DNA of 18,612 nt, from positions 1 to 18,612 of the forward strand of contig CBDTXZ010000048.1 in NCBI GenBank assembly GCA_965364515.1. The letters run 5' to 3'. Position numbers and translations under genes: made by a program. The notes under the pieces are model-generated. The model searched no databases. It had not been told where the DNA came from and worked only from the letters and a program-made list of their open reading frames with translations. The DNA comes from JAHEDH01 sp965364515 (lineage in GTDB: Bacteria; Actinomycetota; Acidimicrobiia; Spongiisociales; ZC4RG35). Of this stretch, positions 1-7,229 are shown piece by piece; the stretch's first letter is position 1; each line of letters starts with the position of its first letter.

Positions 1-683
1 GCCTCCCAGTGGATGCCTCCGATCACCTTCAACGACACGAGCGGGTGACTCCAGAACCGGGCCATCAGATTGCGGTCGGACATCTCCGAACGCACCCCTG
101 AGAACGACGCAGTGAGCAGCGGACCCGAATCGTCCGAATAGTCGATCACCACGCTGACTGCGCGCCCCGGAGGGCGCAGCCGGAAGTCGTATCGGCCGTC
201 GACGTCGAAGAAGGGAGAGACGTGGAACGCCTTCTCGGAACCATGGGTGATGACACCCTCCCGGGTCTCGACCGGGGAGACGTACGAGTGGTATTCCCCG
301 AAGGTGTTCCGAACCTCGTGGATGACCCCGACGAGGCGCCCGGTCTCGTCGTGGCAGTACCAGACGGTCAGCGGGTCGAAGCCGTAGCCGAGTATCCGCG
401 GATACACGAGCAACTGGATCGCTCCAGAGCCGATGTCGACACCGGCGTCTGCCATGAGCCGTTGCGCCCAGGAGCGGAGCGGCGAGCCATCTCTGGGGCC
501 GTGATCACGCAAACGGAATCCGATGAGGTTGAATCGATCGACCGAGAACCACCGAAGCGAGCGGTCCAGCTCATCCAGCTCGTCGATGTCCAAGAGGAGC
601 GAATACACCGAATAGCGCAGCGCGTGCTCGGTGGGAGCGAACCGACGGTGTGCAACCGTGCCCGTGTAGATACCGGATCTCAT
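1..683 (-). CDS. DUF1365 family protein (3' end cut off by the window)
   Basis: Reading the minus strand from 683 gives an open frame of 227 codons that continues past the left edge, so the C-terminus is missing. The protein begins MRSGIYTGTVAHRRFAPTEH and contains the stretch YPRILGYGFDPLTVWYCHD near residue 100, which I recognise as the core of DUF1365 (COG3496). The biochemical function of the family is not established. The ATG overlaps the TGA of the upstream FAD oxidoreductase gene (ATGA, 4 bases), so the two are translationally coupled. In other bacteria this pair often sits with a cyclopropane-fatty-acyl-phospholipid synthase-like methyltransferase, which suggests a role in membrane fatty-acid modification. 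A methyltransferase gene would be expected just beyond the left edge, but that is inference. No signal peptide or membrane segment is evident. Confidence 0.9.
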   Translation of the reverse strand, partial: MRSGIYTGTVAHRRFAPTEHALRYSVYSLLLDIDELDELDRSLRWFSVDRFNLIGFRLRDHGPRDGSPLRSWAQRLMADAGVDIGSGAIQLLVYPRILGYGFDPLTVWYCHDETGRLVGVIHEVRNTFGEYHSYVSPVETREGVITHGSEKAFHVSPFFDVDGRYDFRLRPPGRAVSVVIDYSDDSGPLLTASFSGVRSEMSDRNLMARFWSHPLVSLKVIGGIHWE

Positions 684-1969
684 CTGGCGAACTCGACTCC
701 ATCGGCGATTCTGGAGGCTTGGCTGTCCGGGTCGACCTCGTCCCACCACGGGACCGTACCGCCGATCGCCCGGCCGACTGCCATCCCGGACTCGAGTCCG
801 TCTTCGTGGAACCCGTATCCCGCCCACGCGCCGCAGTACCAGGTGCGCTCGATGCCCTGGATGTCCGGGAGTCGGAGCTGGGCGGCAACCGCCCCGGGGT
901 CGAATACCGGGTGGGAGTAGTGGGCCGTCCGATGCACTCGATCGGGAAGGACGGGTGGGTTGAGCGTGACGAACACGTCATCGGTCGTATCGAGCGGTTG
1001 AAGCCGGTTCATCCAGTAGGTCACCGTCACCGGTCTGCCCGGTTCCGTCTCGAGGACGTTCCAGGCGGACCAGGTACGACGCGACCGGGGCATCAGCCGT
1101 TCATCGGAGTGCATCACCGCTCGGTTGTCCGAGAATCGGAAGGAGCCGAGCGTCTTGGTCTCGTCATCGGTGGCGGAATCGCCGAGGATCTCCAATGTGG
1201 TGTCGGCGTGACAGGCGAAGACGACGTCGTCGGCAGCAATGGACTCTCCTGCAGCCGTCATCACCGTTACACCGTCATCCCGTCGGTCGACAGAGACGAC
1301 GGGTGTGTTCGTTCGGACCGAAGCGCCTGACGCTGCGACCAGACGTCGAACGTACTCACGTGAACCGCCCGGTACGGTCCGCCAGGTCGGGCGGCCGGTG
1401 ATGTCGAGAAGGCGGTGTTGGTCGAAGAACCGAAGCAACGTGCCCGCAGGAATGTCGGCCGCGTCGATGTGGGGCGAACTCCAGATCGCAGCAGCCATCG
1501 GCAAGAGATAGCGATCGCGGAACACATCGGGGAACCCGAGATCGTCCACGAAGTGACCGATCGTCCTCGGATCGTCCAGATGATCCCTGGCCACGTCGCG
1601 GAAACGGAGGATCGCTCGAAAGAGCCGGTAGGAGTCGGGCTTCGCCCAGTTGCTCCCCCCGAACAGGCCAACGGCGTCGCCCGAGTACTCGAAGTCGGGT
1701 GACGACAGGGCGAACGACATGTTGCTCTCGGCCACGGGCACGCCGATCTCGTCGAAGAGCCGAATCATGTGCGGATAGGTCAGCTCGTTGTAGACGATGA
1801 ACCCCATGTCGACGGGAATCGTCCCTGTGCTGGTCGTCACGTCGACAGTGTCGGCGTGGCCACCGATGTGCGAACCAGCTTCGAGGACCACGACGTCCGC
1901 CGCATCTCGCAGCGTCCAGGCGGCACCCAATCCGGCGATTCCCGAACCGACGACGACGACCTTCTTCAT
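680..1969 (-). CDS. FAD/NAD(P)-binding amine-oxidase-like protein (COG2907 type)
   Basis: This is a 429-residue flavoprotein. It opens with a Rossmann dinucleotide-binding motif, VVVGSGIAGLGAAW (G8, G10, G13), followed by an acidic residue at the end of strand 2 (VVVLEAG, E30) and the second FAD motif GGHADT at 36-41. A C-terminal FAD motif, WYCGAWAGYGFHEDGLESG, precedes the last helix. This is the layout of the COG2907 group of amine-oxidase/desaturase-like flavoproteins. The start at 1969 is chosen over an upstream in-frame start at 2014 because the Rossmann strand begins at MKKVVVV and GGGAG lies about 7 nt before it. It overlaps the DUF1365 gene by 4 bases. Family context points to oxidation or desaturation of membrane-lipid acyl chains, but the substrate cannot be read from the sequence. 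The gene starts about 100 nt after the propeller gene, so it may have its own promoter. Confidence 0.88.
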   Translation of the reverse strand: MKKVVVVGSGIAGLGAAWTLRDAADVVVLEAGSHIGGHADTVDVTTSTGTIPVDMGFIVYNELTYPHMIRLFDEIGVPVAESNMSFALSSPDFEYSGDAVGLFGGSNWAKPDSYRLFRAILRFRDVARDHLDDPRTIGHFVDDLGFPDVFRDRYLLPMAAAIWSSPHIDAADIPAGTLLRFFDQHRLLDITGRPTWRTVPGGSREYVRRLVAASGASVRTNTPVVSVDRRDDGVTVMTAAGESIAADDVVFACHADTTLEILGDSATDDETKTLGSFRFSDNRAVMHSDERLMPRSRRTWSAWNVLETEPGRPVTVTYWMNRLQPLDTTDDVFVTLNPPVLPDRVHRTAHYSHPVFDPGAVAAQLRLPDIQGIERTWYCGAWAGYGFHEDGLESGMAVGRAIGGTVPWWDEVDPDSQASRIADGVEFAR

Positions 1970-1988
1970 GCGAATGCTCCCGAGATGA

Positions 1989-2000
1989 CTGGCGAAGGTA
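1989..2000 (-). promoter_or_regulatory. Candidate -10 element upstream of the FAD oxidoreductase gene
   Basis: On the minus strand TACCTT occupies 2000-1995. It would start transcription near 1988 and give a 19-nt leader that carries the GGGAG ribosome site. I see no convincing -35 hexamer, so this is only a weak candidate. It sits in the 100-nt gap behind the propeller gene. Confidence 0.3.
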
Positions 2001-2069
2001 GCGGATACCCACAACAGGGAGCCTCAAACCTTCGCTGGTCGTCCCGACTCGAGGCGATGTTGTACCGCT

Positions 2070-3599
2070 TCAGCGATAGGCGCGCATGAAGCCGTCGCGC
2101 GATCCGACGTAGATGACGCCGTCCCAGACGGCGGGGGTCGATTCGATGCAGCCGAGTGCGGACACGGCCGACCACACCAGGGCGGGCCGTGCCGGATCGG
2201 ACAAGTCGTAGCGGCGGAGCTCGGCCGTCTCACACGTTGCAACGAGGAGGTCTCGGTCCGCGATGACGGGCGAAGACCAGGCATGGGGAGCCACATCCTG
2301 ACGATCCGTGACCTCACCGGTGTCCGTTGCGACGGTGAGGAGATCTCCGGTGTGCGTCGTCACGTAGATGTGTCCATCTCCGAGCGCCGGAGTTGCCCAA
2401 ATGCCGCCGTCCCCGGGCCCGACCGGCGGCACGTCGACGCCCCACAGCCTCGGATCACCCTCCTTGTACGGGTCGAGCTTGATCAGCTGCCCCACCTCGA
2501 GCGATCGGTCGGTTCGACGCTCGAACTCGATGGCCGCATAGATCATCCCGGATTGGTCGGCGACGAGCGTCGCGTCGATGTCGTCGCCCGCCCAGTAATC
2601 GAACACGATCGGCGCTTCACCGGACCTCACGTTGGTGATGTCGAGTCCCACGATCCTCCCACCCGAGTTGGCGAAGTACACGCGACCGTCGGCCATCATG
2701 ACCGAGCTCTCGATCGAGACGTTGCCGCCCACCTCGGCGATGAGCTCGTCGGTCCAACCCGGGAGCTGCACGAGGATCTCGGGCTCGACCGAGACGAGAC
2801 CGGACGAATCGAGCGACCGATTCAGCTCGATGGCGAAGAACCAGCTGTTCTCGCCGCCCTCGTAGAGGATTCCATCGTGGATCAGCGGGTTCCCGTCCCA
2901 GTCGTTGTTCCATCTCCCGGCCACCGCAGAGGCATCGAGAGACCAGATCTCGGTGACCGGCTCACGATCGAGCGCGATCACCCGGAGCTTGTTGTCCCTG
3001 CTGCCGGTGTAGAGCAGCGGGTAGCCGTCAGGGTCCAGCGTGACCGATCCTTTGATGATGTCGCCCGTGAGGAAGGGCGCCCGGGTGTCCAGCCCGGTCT
3101 CGGCGTCGACGAAGTGGACCGCCTTGTCGTAGGCGCCGAAGATCACCTCGGTGACGCCGTCCGGCCGTTCCCAGACGACCGGCTGACCGGTCCAGCCGGT
3201 GCCGCACCACACGCGTGACTCCCCGCCGACGACGGAAGAACCACACATCGCGGATTCGGGGTACGCCCACATCTCCGAGGGTGCGGTGTCGGGCAGCGGG
3301 CCGGTTCCGTACCAGGTGCGGCTCGGATTCCCACGGAACATCGTCAGCCCGGTGACATCGCCGTAAGGCTCGCCGACTCCCTCGACGACCGGGGGCGGGA
3401 TCGTGGTCGAGGTGGTCGTCGTGACGGACTCGACGGTCACGACCGGAGCGAGTGTGGTCTCGGGTGCCGCAATCGTGGTCGTGGTGGCGGCGGCGTCGGC
3501 TGCACCCACGTCGTCCGGGTTCAACCCGAAGCCGATGAACAAGAGCGCACCGATCAGCATCCCGCCGACGCCAACGGCGGCGACCCGTCGCCCGGTCAT
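2070..3599 (-). CDS. Membrane-anchored PQQ-like beta-propeller protein
   Basis: This protein has 509 residues. A single N-terminal membrane segment (about 6-26, VAAVGVGGMLIGALLFIGFG) is followed by a Thr/Pro-rich linker (about 37-70) and then a large extracytoplasmic domain to the C-terminus. That domain repeats blade-like units of the pattern G-x-Y-x-G-S-x-D-x-x-x-x-A-L-D, for example LLYTGSRDNKLRVIALD, VYFANSGGRIVGLDI, IYVTTHTGDLLTVATDTG and VIYVGSRDGFMRAYR. This marks it as a PQQ/YWTD-like propeller of the PQQ_2 type, usually a binding or scaffolding module. The Trp ring and Cys ligands of true quinoprotein dehydrogenases are not evident, so catalysis is not implied. The start at 3599 is preferred to 3614 because its ATG overlaps the TGA of the upstream CapA gene (ATGA), implying coupled translation. 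The ligand is unknown. Confidence 0.85.
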   Translation of the reverse strand: MTGRRVAAVGVGGMLIGALLFIGFGLNPDDVGAADAAATTTTIAAPETTLAPVVTVESVTTTTSTTIPPPVVEGVGEPYGDVTGLTMFRGNPSRTWYGTGPLPDTAPSEMWAYPESAMCGSSVVGGESRVWCGTGWTGQPVVWERPDGVTEVIFGAYDKAVHFVDAETGLDTRAPFLTGDIIKGSVTLDPDGYPLLYTGSRDNKLRVIALDREPVTEIWSLDASAVAGRWNNDWDGNPLIHDGILYEGGENSWFFAIELNRSLDSSGLVSVEPEILVQLPGWTDELIAEVGGNVSIESSVMMADGRVYFANSGGRIVGLDITNVRSGEAPIVFDYWAGDDIDATLVADQSGMIYAAIEFERRTDRSLEVGQLIKLDPYKEGDPRLWGVDVPPVGPGDGGIWATPALGDGHIYVTTHTGDLLTVATDTGEVTDRQDVAPHAWSSPVIADRDLLVATCETAELRRYDLSDPARPALVWSAVSALGCIESTPAVWDGVIYVGSRDGFMRAYR

Positions 3600-4693
3600 G
3601 GCGTACCACCGCACTCGCGCGGACCGGTCAGTTCAGGGCGACCGCTCGTAACGATGAACGCCGGGAGGAGGCAGGCTTCTACGTCGCCGTCGGGCGAGAT
3701 CTCGAGTCTCGCCACGCCAGTGGTGGCAGACGGATCGGACAGGCGGGGCCAGATGAAGTTGCCGAGCGTCCAATACACGGGCACGCCGTCGACCATTTCG
3801 AGAGCCCCGAGCCGGTGCGGGTGATGGCCGAAGATGGCGTCGGCTCCGGCCTCGATCATCGCACGCGCCCGCTCACGATCGCCCTCGGTCGGTTCCGTTT
3901 CTCCTTCGATCCCCCAATGGATGGTGACGAAGACGAGATCCGCCGACTCTGCGGCAGCTCGCACGGCGCTCGTCATCTGGTCCACGTCGTCGCCGCTCGC
4001 CATGCCCGGTCGATCGGGGGTGGCGAGCCATCCATCTCCGGGAACGACGCCGCCCATACCCAGCACGGCGAGCCTCCAACCGCCGACAACGACGATCTGA
4101 GGAGCGGTCGCCGACGCCACATCCCCGCCGACTCCGACTGGGCGCAACCCTGCGAGTTTCGCGTGGAGTACGCCCTCGAGCATCGCCTCGACGCCGAAGT
4201 CCTGGCTGTGGTTGTTCGCCAGATTGACGACGTCTACCCCGTTCGCTCGTGCCACGCCCAGCGCCGGCGGTGGGCAGCGGAACACGAAGCGCTTGTCGAG
4301 CGGCACTCCAAGACTCGATGGCGAGCACTCGAGGTTCACGATTGTCAGATCGTCACCGGTGAACAGTCCGTCGAGCCCCTCGAAGGCGTACTCGAAGCCA
4401 TTCGCCTGGAAAGCGACGATGTACTCGGGATCCAACGCGACATCGCCGAGGGCATGGATGGTCAAGGCTCGCCTGCCCGGATCGGGGCTGGGAACCGTGG
4501 TCGTCGCAACCCCCACGGGGGACTCCGCAGGAGCAGACGTGGAGGTAGACGTGGCGATGGTGGTCGTGGTCGTCGCAGCCGACTCGGACGCGGGCTCTGC
4601 AATCCCGATGTCGACGGCACCGAAGACGAACGACCCCAGGAGCAGTCCGCCCCCGATCACGAAGGCGAGCCGTCCCCGACGGCTGTTTCGCAT
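3596..4693 (-). CDS. CapA-family metallophosphatase-like protein, membrane-anchored
   Basis: This protein has 365 residues. An N-terminal membrane segment (about 8-26) and a Thr/Ser/Pro-rich linker (about 39-71) precede a CapA domain (PGA_cap, calcineurin-like fold) at about 77-350. All the usual metal-site motifs are visible in order: GD at 83-84, NLE at 120-122, NNHSQDFG from 160, HWG at 259-261, GHHPH at 289-293 and LGNF at 310-313. CapA of Bacillus takes part in poly-gamma-glutamate capsule synthesis and export, but many family members outside Bacillus have no demonstrated role, and no capB/capC homologue is in the window. The gene appears leaderless: TAGCCT is followed by exactly six bases and then the ATG, with no Shine-Dalgarno sequence. 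It leads a two-gene unit with the propeller gene. The pair likely acts at the outer face of the membrane. Confidence 0.9.
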   Translation of the reverse strand: MRNSRRGRLAFVIGGGLLLGSFVFGAVDIGIAEPASESAATTTTTIATSTSTSAPAESPVGVATTTVPSPDPGRRALTIHALGDVALDPEYIVAFQANGFEYAFEGLDGLFTGDDLTIVNLECSPSSLGVPLDKRFVFRCPPPALGVARANGVDVVNLANNHSQDFGVEAMLEGVLHAKLAGLRPVGVGGDVASATAPQIVVVGGWRLAVLGMGGVVPGDGWLATPDRPGMASGDDVDQMTSAVRAAAESADLVFVTIHWGIEGETEPTEGDRERARAMIEAGADAIFGHHPHRLGALEMVDGVPVYWTLGNFIWPRLSDPSATTGVARLEISPDGDVEACLLPAFIVTSGRPELTGPRECGGTP

Positions 4694-4705
4694 GCTGAGA
4701 GGCTA
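4694..4705 (-). promoter_or_regulatory. Leaderless promoter -10 element of the CapA gene
   Basis: The minus strand reads CGGTAGCCTCTCAGCATG. TAGCCT (4705-4700) fits the actinobacterial -10 pattern TANNNT. The first base after the following six is the A of the start codon, so the transcript would begin at the ATG. No Shine-Dalgarno sequence is present. The same arrangement recurs in front of the gene starting at 7910. Confidence 0.55.
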
Positions 4706-4831
4706 CCGAGCGCGGCCGACGAGTTTGATCCCATCACAGGATCCGCAGCTCGGACCAATCCGCAGCCCGGCCGGCCCCGAACCGTTGTCAGAGAGCGGCG
4801 CACGACGCCGACATCGACCAAGGAGAGAGAC

Positions 4832-5458
4832 ATGAGACGTTCGATCGCACTGATCGCAACACTTGCAGCGGCCCTCGCCGTTGCCCTTCCGGCCGCAGCC
4901 GGACACGACGACAACCCATCGCCCAAGGTGGCGGTCTACACGTACGACATCGGAGCGCTCAACGACTCCGGTGCCGAGGGGACGGTCCGGATAACGGCGT
5001 TGCCGAATGGCAAGTCGCAGGTCAAGGTGAAGGCGACGGGCTTGGCCCCCAACCTGCCCCATGCCCAGCATCTTCACGGCACGACCGATGGGACCCCGAC
5101 CCAGTGCCCGCTCCCGTCGGCCGACACCGACGGTGACGGCCTGATCACCGTCCTCGAAGGCGCACCCTTCTATGCAGGGATCCTCGTCTCGCTCACCACA
5201 TCGGGTGACACGGGACCGGCGAGCGGATTGGCCGTCGACCGGTTCCCGGTGTCTGATGCCGACGGGAACCTCGAGTACAGCCGGACATTCGAAGTGCCCG
5301 CAGATGCCCTCTCGGCACTCGGCACATTGCAGTACGTCGTCCACGGTGTGGACCTCGACGCATCCGGCGCGTACGACGGCGATGCCGAGTCGTCGATCGC
5401 TCCCGGCGTCCCGCTGGAAGTGACGATTCCCGCAGGCTGCGGAGGCATCCTGAACTGA
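4832..5458 (+). CDS. Secreted CHRD/SOD-like domain protein with EF-hand-type loop
   Basis: This is the only plus-strand gene: 208 residues, with AGGAG at 4821-4825 six bases before the ATG. The N-terminus is a classical signal peptide (RR, hydrophobic core, cleavage predicted after AAA near residue 23). The mature part is a beta-rich domain with an HAQHLHG cluster (77-83) resembling the His-containing loop of CHRD and Cu/Zn-superoxide-dismutase-like folds. It is followed by a 12-residue acidic loop, DTDGDGLITVLE (98-109), that fits the EF-hand pattern exactly, and later by YVVHGVDL. Two cysteines (92 and 203) could form a disulfide. Metal binding outside the cell is likely; enzymatic superoxide dismutation is doubtful because the full Cu/Zn ligand set is not obvious. 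A much longer in-frame reading from 3815 is rejected, since it runs antisense through the CapA gene and lacks this start site. The gene is divergent from CapA and convergent with the kinase. Confidence 0.85.
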   Translation: MRRSIALIATLAAALAVALPAAAGHDDNPSPKVAVYTYDIGALNDSGAEGTVRITALPNGKSQVKVKATGLAPNLPHAQHLHGTTDGTPTQCPLPSADTDGDGLITVLEGAPFYAGILVSLTTSGDTGPASGLAVDRFPVSDADGNLEYSRTFEVPADALSALGTLQYVVHGVDLDASGAYDGDAESSIAPGVPLEVTIPAGCGGILN

Positions 5459-5486
5459 TCGAGTCCGTCCGTCGGACTGAGACATG

Positions 5487-5529
5487 CGAAGGCACCCGCC
5501 GACCACTCAGCGGTGGGCGGGTGCCTTCG
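5487..5529. terminator. Bidirectional hairpin terminator between convergent genes
   Basis: CGAAGGCACCCGCC (5487-5500) is exactly complementary to GGCGGGTGCCTTCG (5516-5529), a perfect 14-bp GC-rich stem around a 15-nt loop. It lies 28 nt after the CHRD gene stop, and the stop codon of the opposing histidine kinase gene (5509-5507) falls inside the loop. No T-run follows on either side, so it would be a U-poor hairpin terminator of the kind common in high-GC actinobacteria. Confidence 0.75.
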
Positions 5530-7192
5530 TTGCCTGAGGGCTATGCGACGGGATGCTCGCGGGGAGCGTCAGACGAAACACGGAGCCTCCGTCGTACAGA
5601 TACTGGAGCGAGCCCCCCATGAGCTGGGCCAGTTGACGGGAAACCGAGAGCCCGAGACCCACGGAGGCAGTGGTTCCGTCCACCCGATGAGCTCGGCCAT
5701 ACGGCTGGAAGATTCGCTCTCTGGCAGCTTCGGGGATCGGGTCGCCCGAGTCGTACATCTCGAAGACCGCCTGACCGCCATCCTCTCCAACGATCGCCCG
5801 CATCTCCGTCCCACCGTATCGACCGGCGTTCACGACGAGATTGCGAATGATCTGGCGCACCCGGACCGGGTCCGCCCACGCTTCGATCGCCGAACGGACC
5901 TCGATCGGCACCGACACGTCCATCGCGCTCAGAACCGACTCGACCTCGGCAGCCAGATCGAGATTCTCTGGACGAATGGCGATCGTGCCGATGTCGGCAC
6001 GCGCCCCGACCAGGAGGTCTTCGACCAGGTACGACACTTCCTCGGACTGCTTGACGACAACCTCGAGCAGTGACCGACGCTCGTCCTCATCGGTGACGTG
6101 ACCGTCGAGGAGGGCGGCCGAGAGTCCCATGACTCCCGTGAGCGGCGTCCGCAGCTCATGACTGATGCTGGCGATGAACTCGTCCTTCGATCGAACGAGC
6201 TCCTCGAGGGTGTTCTGCGCCTCCTTGAGTTGGGTGATGTCGGTGATCGAGATGACGATCCTCCGCGAATGCTCGAGGATCTCGGTCGAAACCACCTCGA
6301 CGCGCACCCACATGTCACGTGGATCGACCCCCTCGGGGCGGGTGAGATACTCGACCTCGAAGCGCGGCTTGGCCTGCCAGACGGCGATCACCTGCTGCCG
6401 GAGCCCCTCGGCGGACGTCTCGTGGACCCGGCTTCGGGGGAGCGTCTCGGGATACTCGTCCGACCCGAAACCCATGACGCTGCGCGCCTTGGCATTCATT
6501 CTCAGGATTCGGACCCGTCCGATCGTCTCGGTGAGAACCTCGATGTCGGCGAGAGCACTCCTGAGCTGGGCCTCGTCCCCGACACCGATGGATTCGAGAT
6601 ACCCGATCGCGTCACTCCACTCCTGTTCGAGCAGAGCGACGGGAGCGGTCGTGAAAAGCCTCCGAAATCGCGACTCACTCCGGGCAGAGCTCGCACGAAT
6701 CGCGATGATCAGAATCGCCGTGATCACGAACGACAGCATCAAGACCAGGCCGACCGCCAGCGGTGAGGCCATCCGATCCGTCCAGAAGCTCGGAGCGATC
6801 GCCAGGCCGATCCCGACCCAGCCGATGAGAGCGAAGGGCCTTCTGACCACGAAGAAGGTCGCGGTCACGGCGAACACCCAGAGCGAGATGATCGCGGCCA
6901 CCGCGGTGTCGGGTGTACCGACGAGACTGAACGAGGTCACGACGACAACGGCGCCGGCCAGGAGTGTCACGACCGCGTTCTCGCGTTTGGTGAGGATCTG
7001 CAGCGTGTACAGAACCGAGGTCGCGAAAGGACCGATGCCCTGGACGAGGATGCTGTGATCTCCCGTGATCAGCCAGGCGATTCCGAACACGATCGTGCAT
7101 ATCCAGGCCCCCACGGCACCCACTCTGACCACGGCGCGATGGGTCGAAGCCGAAACGGCCACGAGCTCGGCTCCGGAGATCAGTCTGCGCAT
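5507..7192 (-). CDS. Orphan membrane sensor histidine kinase with PAS domain
   Basis: This protein has 561 residues. The first ~165 form about six hydrophobic segments with very short loops, a membrane-embedded input region without a large external domain. Residues ~180-325 form a PAS-like region ending in the typical SITDITQLKEAQ. HisKA follows, with the phospho-acceptor in SISHELRTPLTG (H345). The HATPase_c domain has an N-box, NLVVNAGRYG (N455), a G1 box with DSGDP at 481-485 (DxGxG is reduced to DSG) and a G2 box, VGLGLS, near 511-516. It is therefore likely an active kinase despite the altered G1 box. No response regulator lies next to it, so its partner is elsewhere. It follows the TMEM97-like gene by 37 nt with no clear terminator between, so the two are probably co-transcribed. 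The ribosome site before 7192 is weak. Confidence 0.88.
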   Translation of the reverse strand: MRRLISGAELVAVSASTHRAVVRVGAVGAWICTIVFGIAWLITGDHSILVQGIGPFATSVLYTLQILTKRENAVVTLLAGAVVVVTSFSLVGTPDTAVAAIISLWVFAVTATFFVVRRPFALIGWVGIGLAIAPSFWTDRMASPLAVGLVLMLSFVITAILIIAIRASSARSESRFRRLFTTAPVALLEQEWSDAIGYLESIGVGDEAQLRSALADIEVLTETIGRVRILRMNAKARSVMGFGSDEYPETLPRSRVHETSAEGLRQQVIAVWQAKPRFEVEYLTRPEGVDPRDMWVRVEVVSTEILEHSRRIVISITDITQLKEAQNTLEELVRSKDEFIASISHELRTPLTGVMGLSAALLDGHVTDEDERRSLLEVVVKQSEEVSYLVEDLLVGARADIGTIAIRPENLDLAAEVESVLSAMDVSVPIEVRSAIEAWADPVRVRQIIRNLVVNAGRYGGTEMRAIVGEDGGQAVFEMYDSGDPIPEAARERIFQPYGRAHRVDGTTASVGLGLSVSRQLAQLMGGSLQYLYDGGSVFRLTLPASIPSHSPQATKAPAHR

Positions 7193-7229
7193 CCAGTTCC
7201 ATCGGCCGACAGCCTCGTCGGCTGAAGAA

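Noticed and set aside
2283..3218. 311-codon plus-strand frame, and similar frames at 10541-11458, 222-920 and 17808-18497
   Set aside because: All are antisense to genes with clear motifs, are rich in Arg, Asp, Glu and His, and match no family I recognise.
2070..3599. Quinoprotein (PQQ-dependent) dehydrogenase
   Set aside because: The repeats resemble PQQ-like propeller blades, but the cofactor-binding and catalytic residues of true quinoproteins, and any cytochrome partner, are not seen.
3815..4831. Long in-frame N-terminal extension of the CHRD gene
   Set aside because: It runs antisense through the CapA gene. The signal peptide and a good AGGAG site place the true start at 4832.
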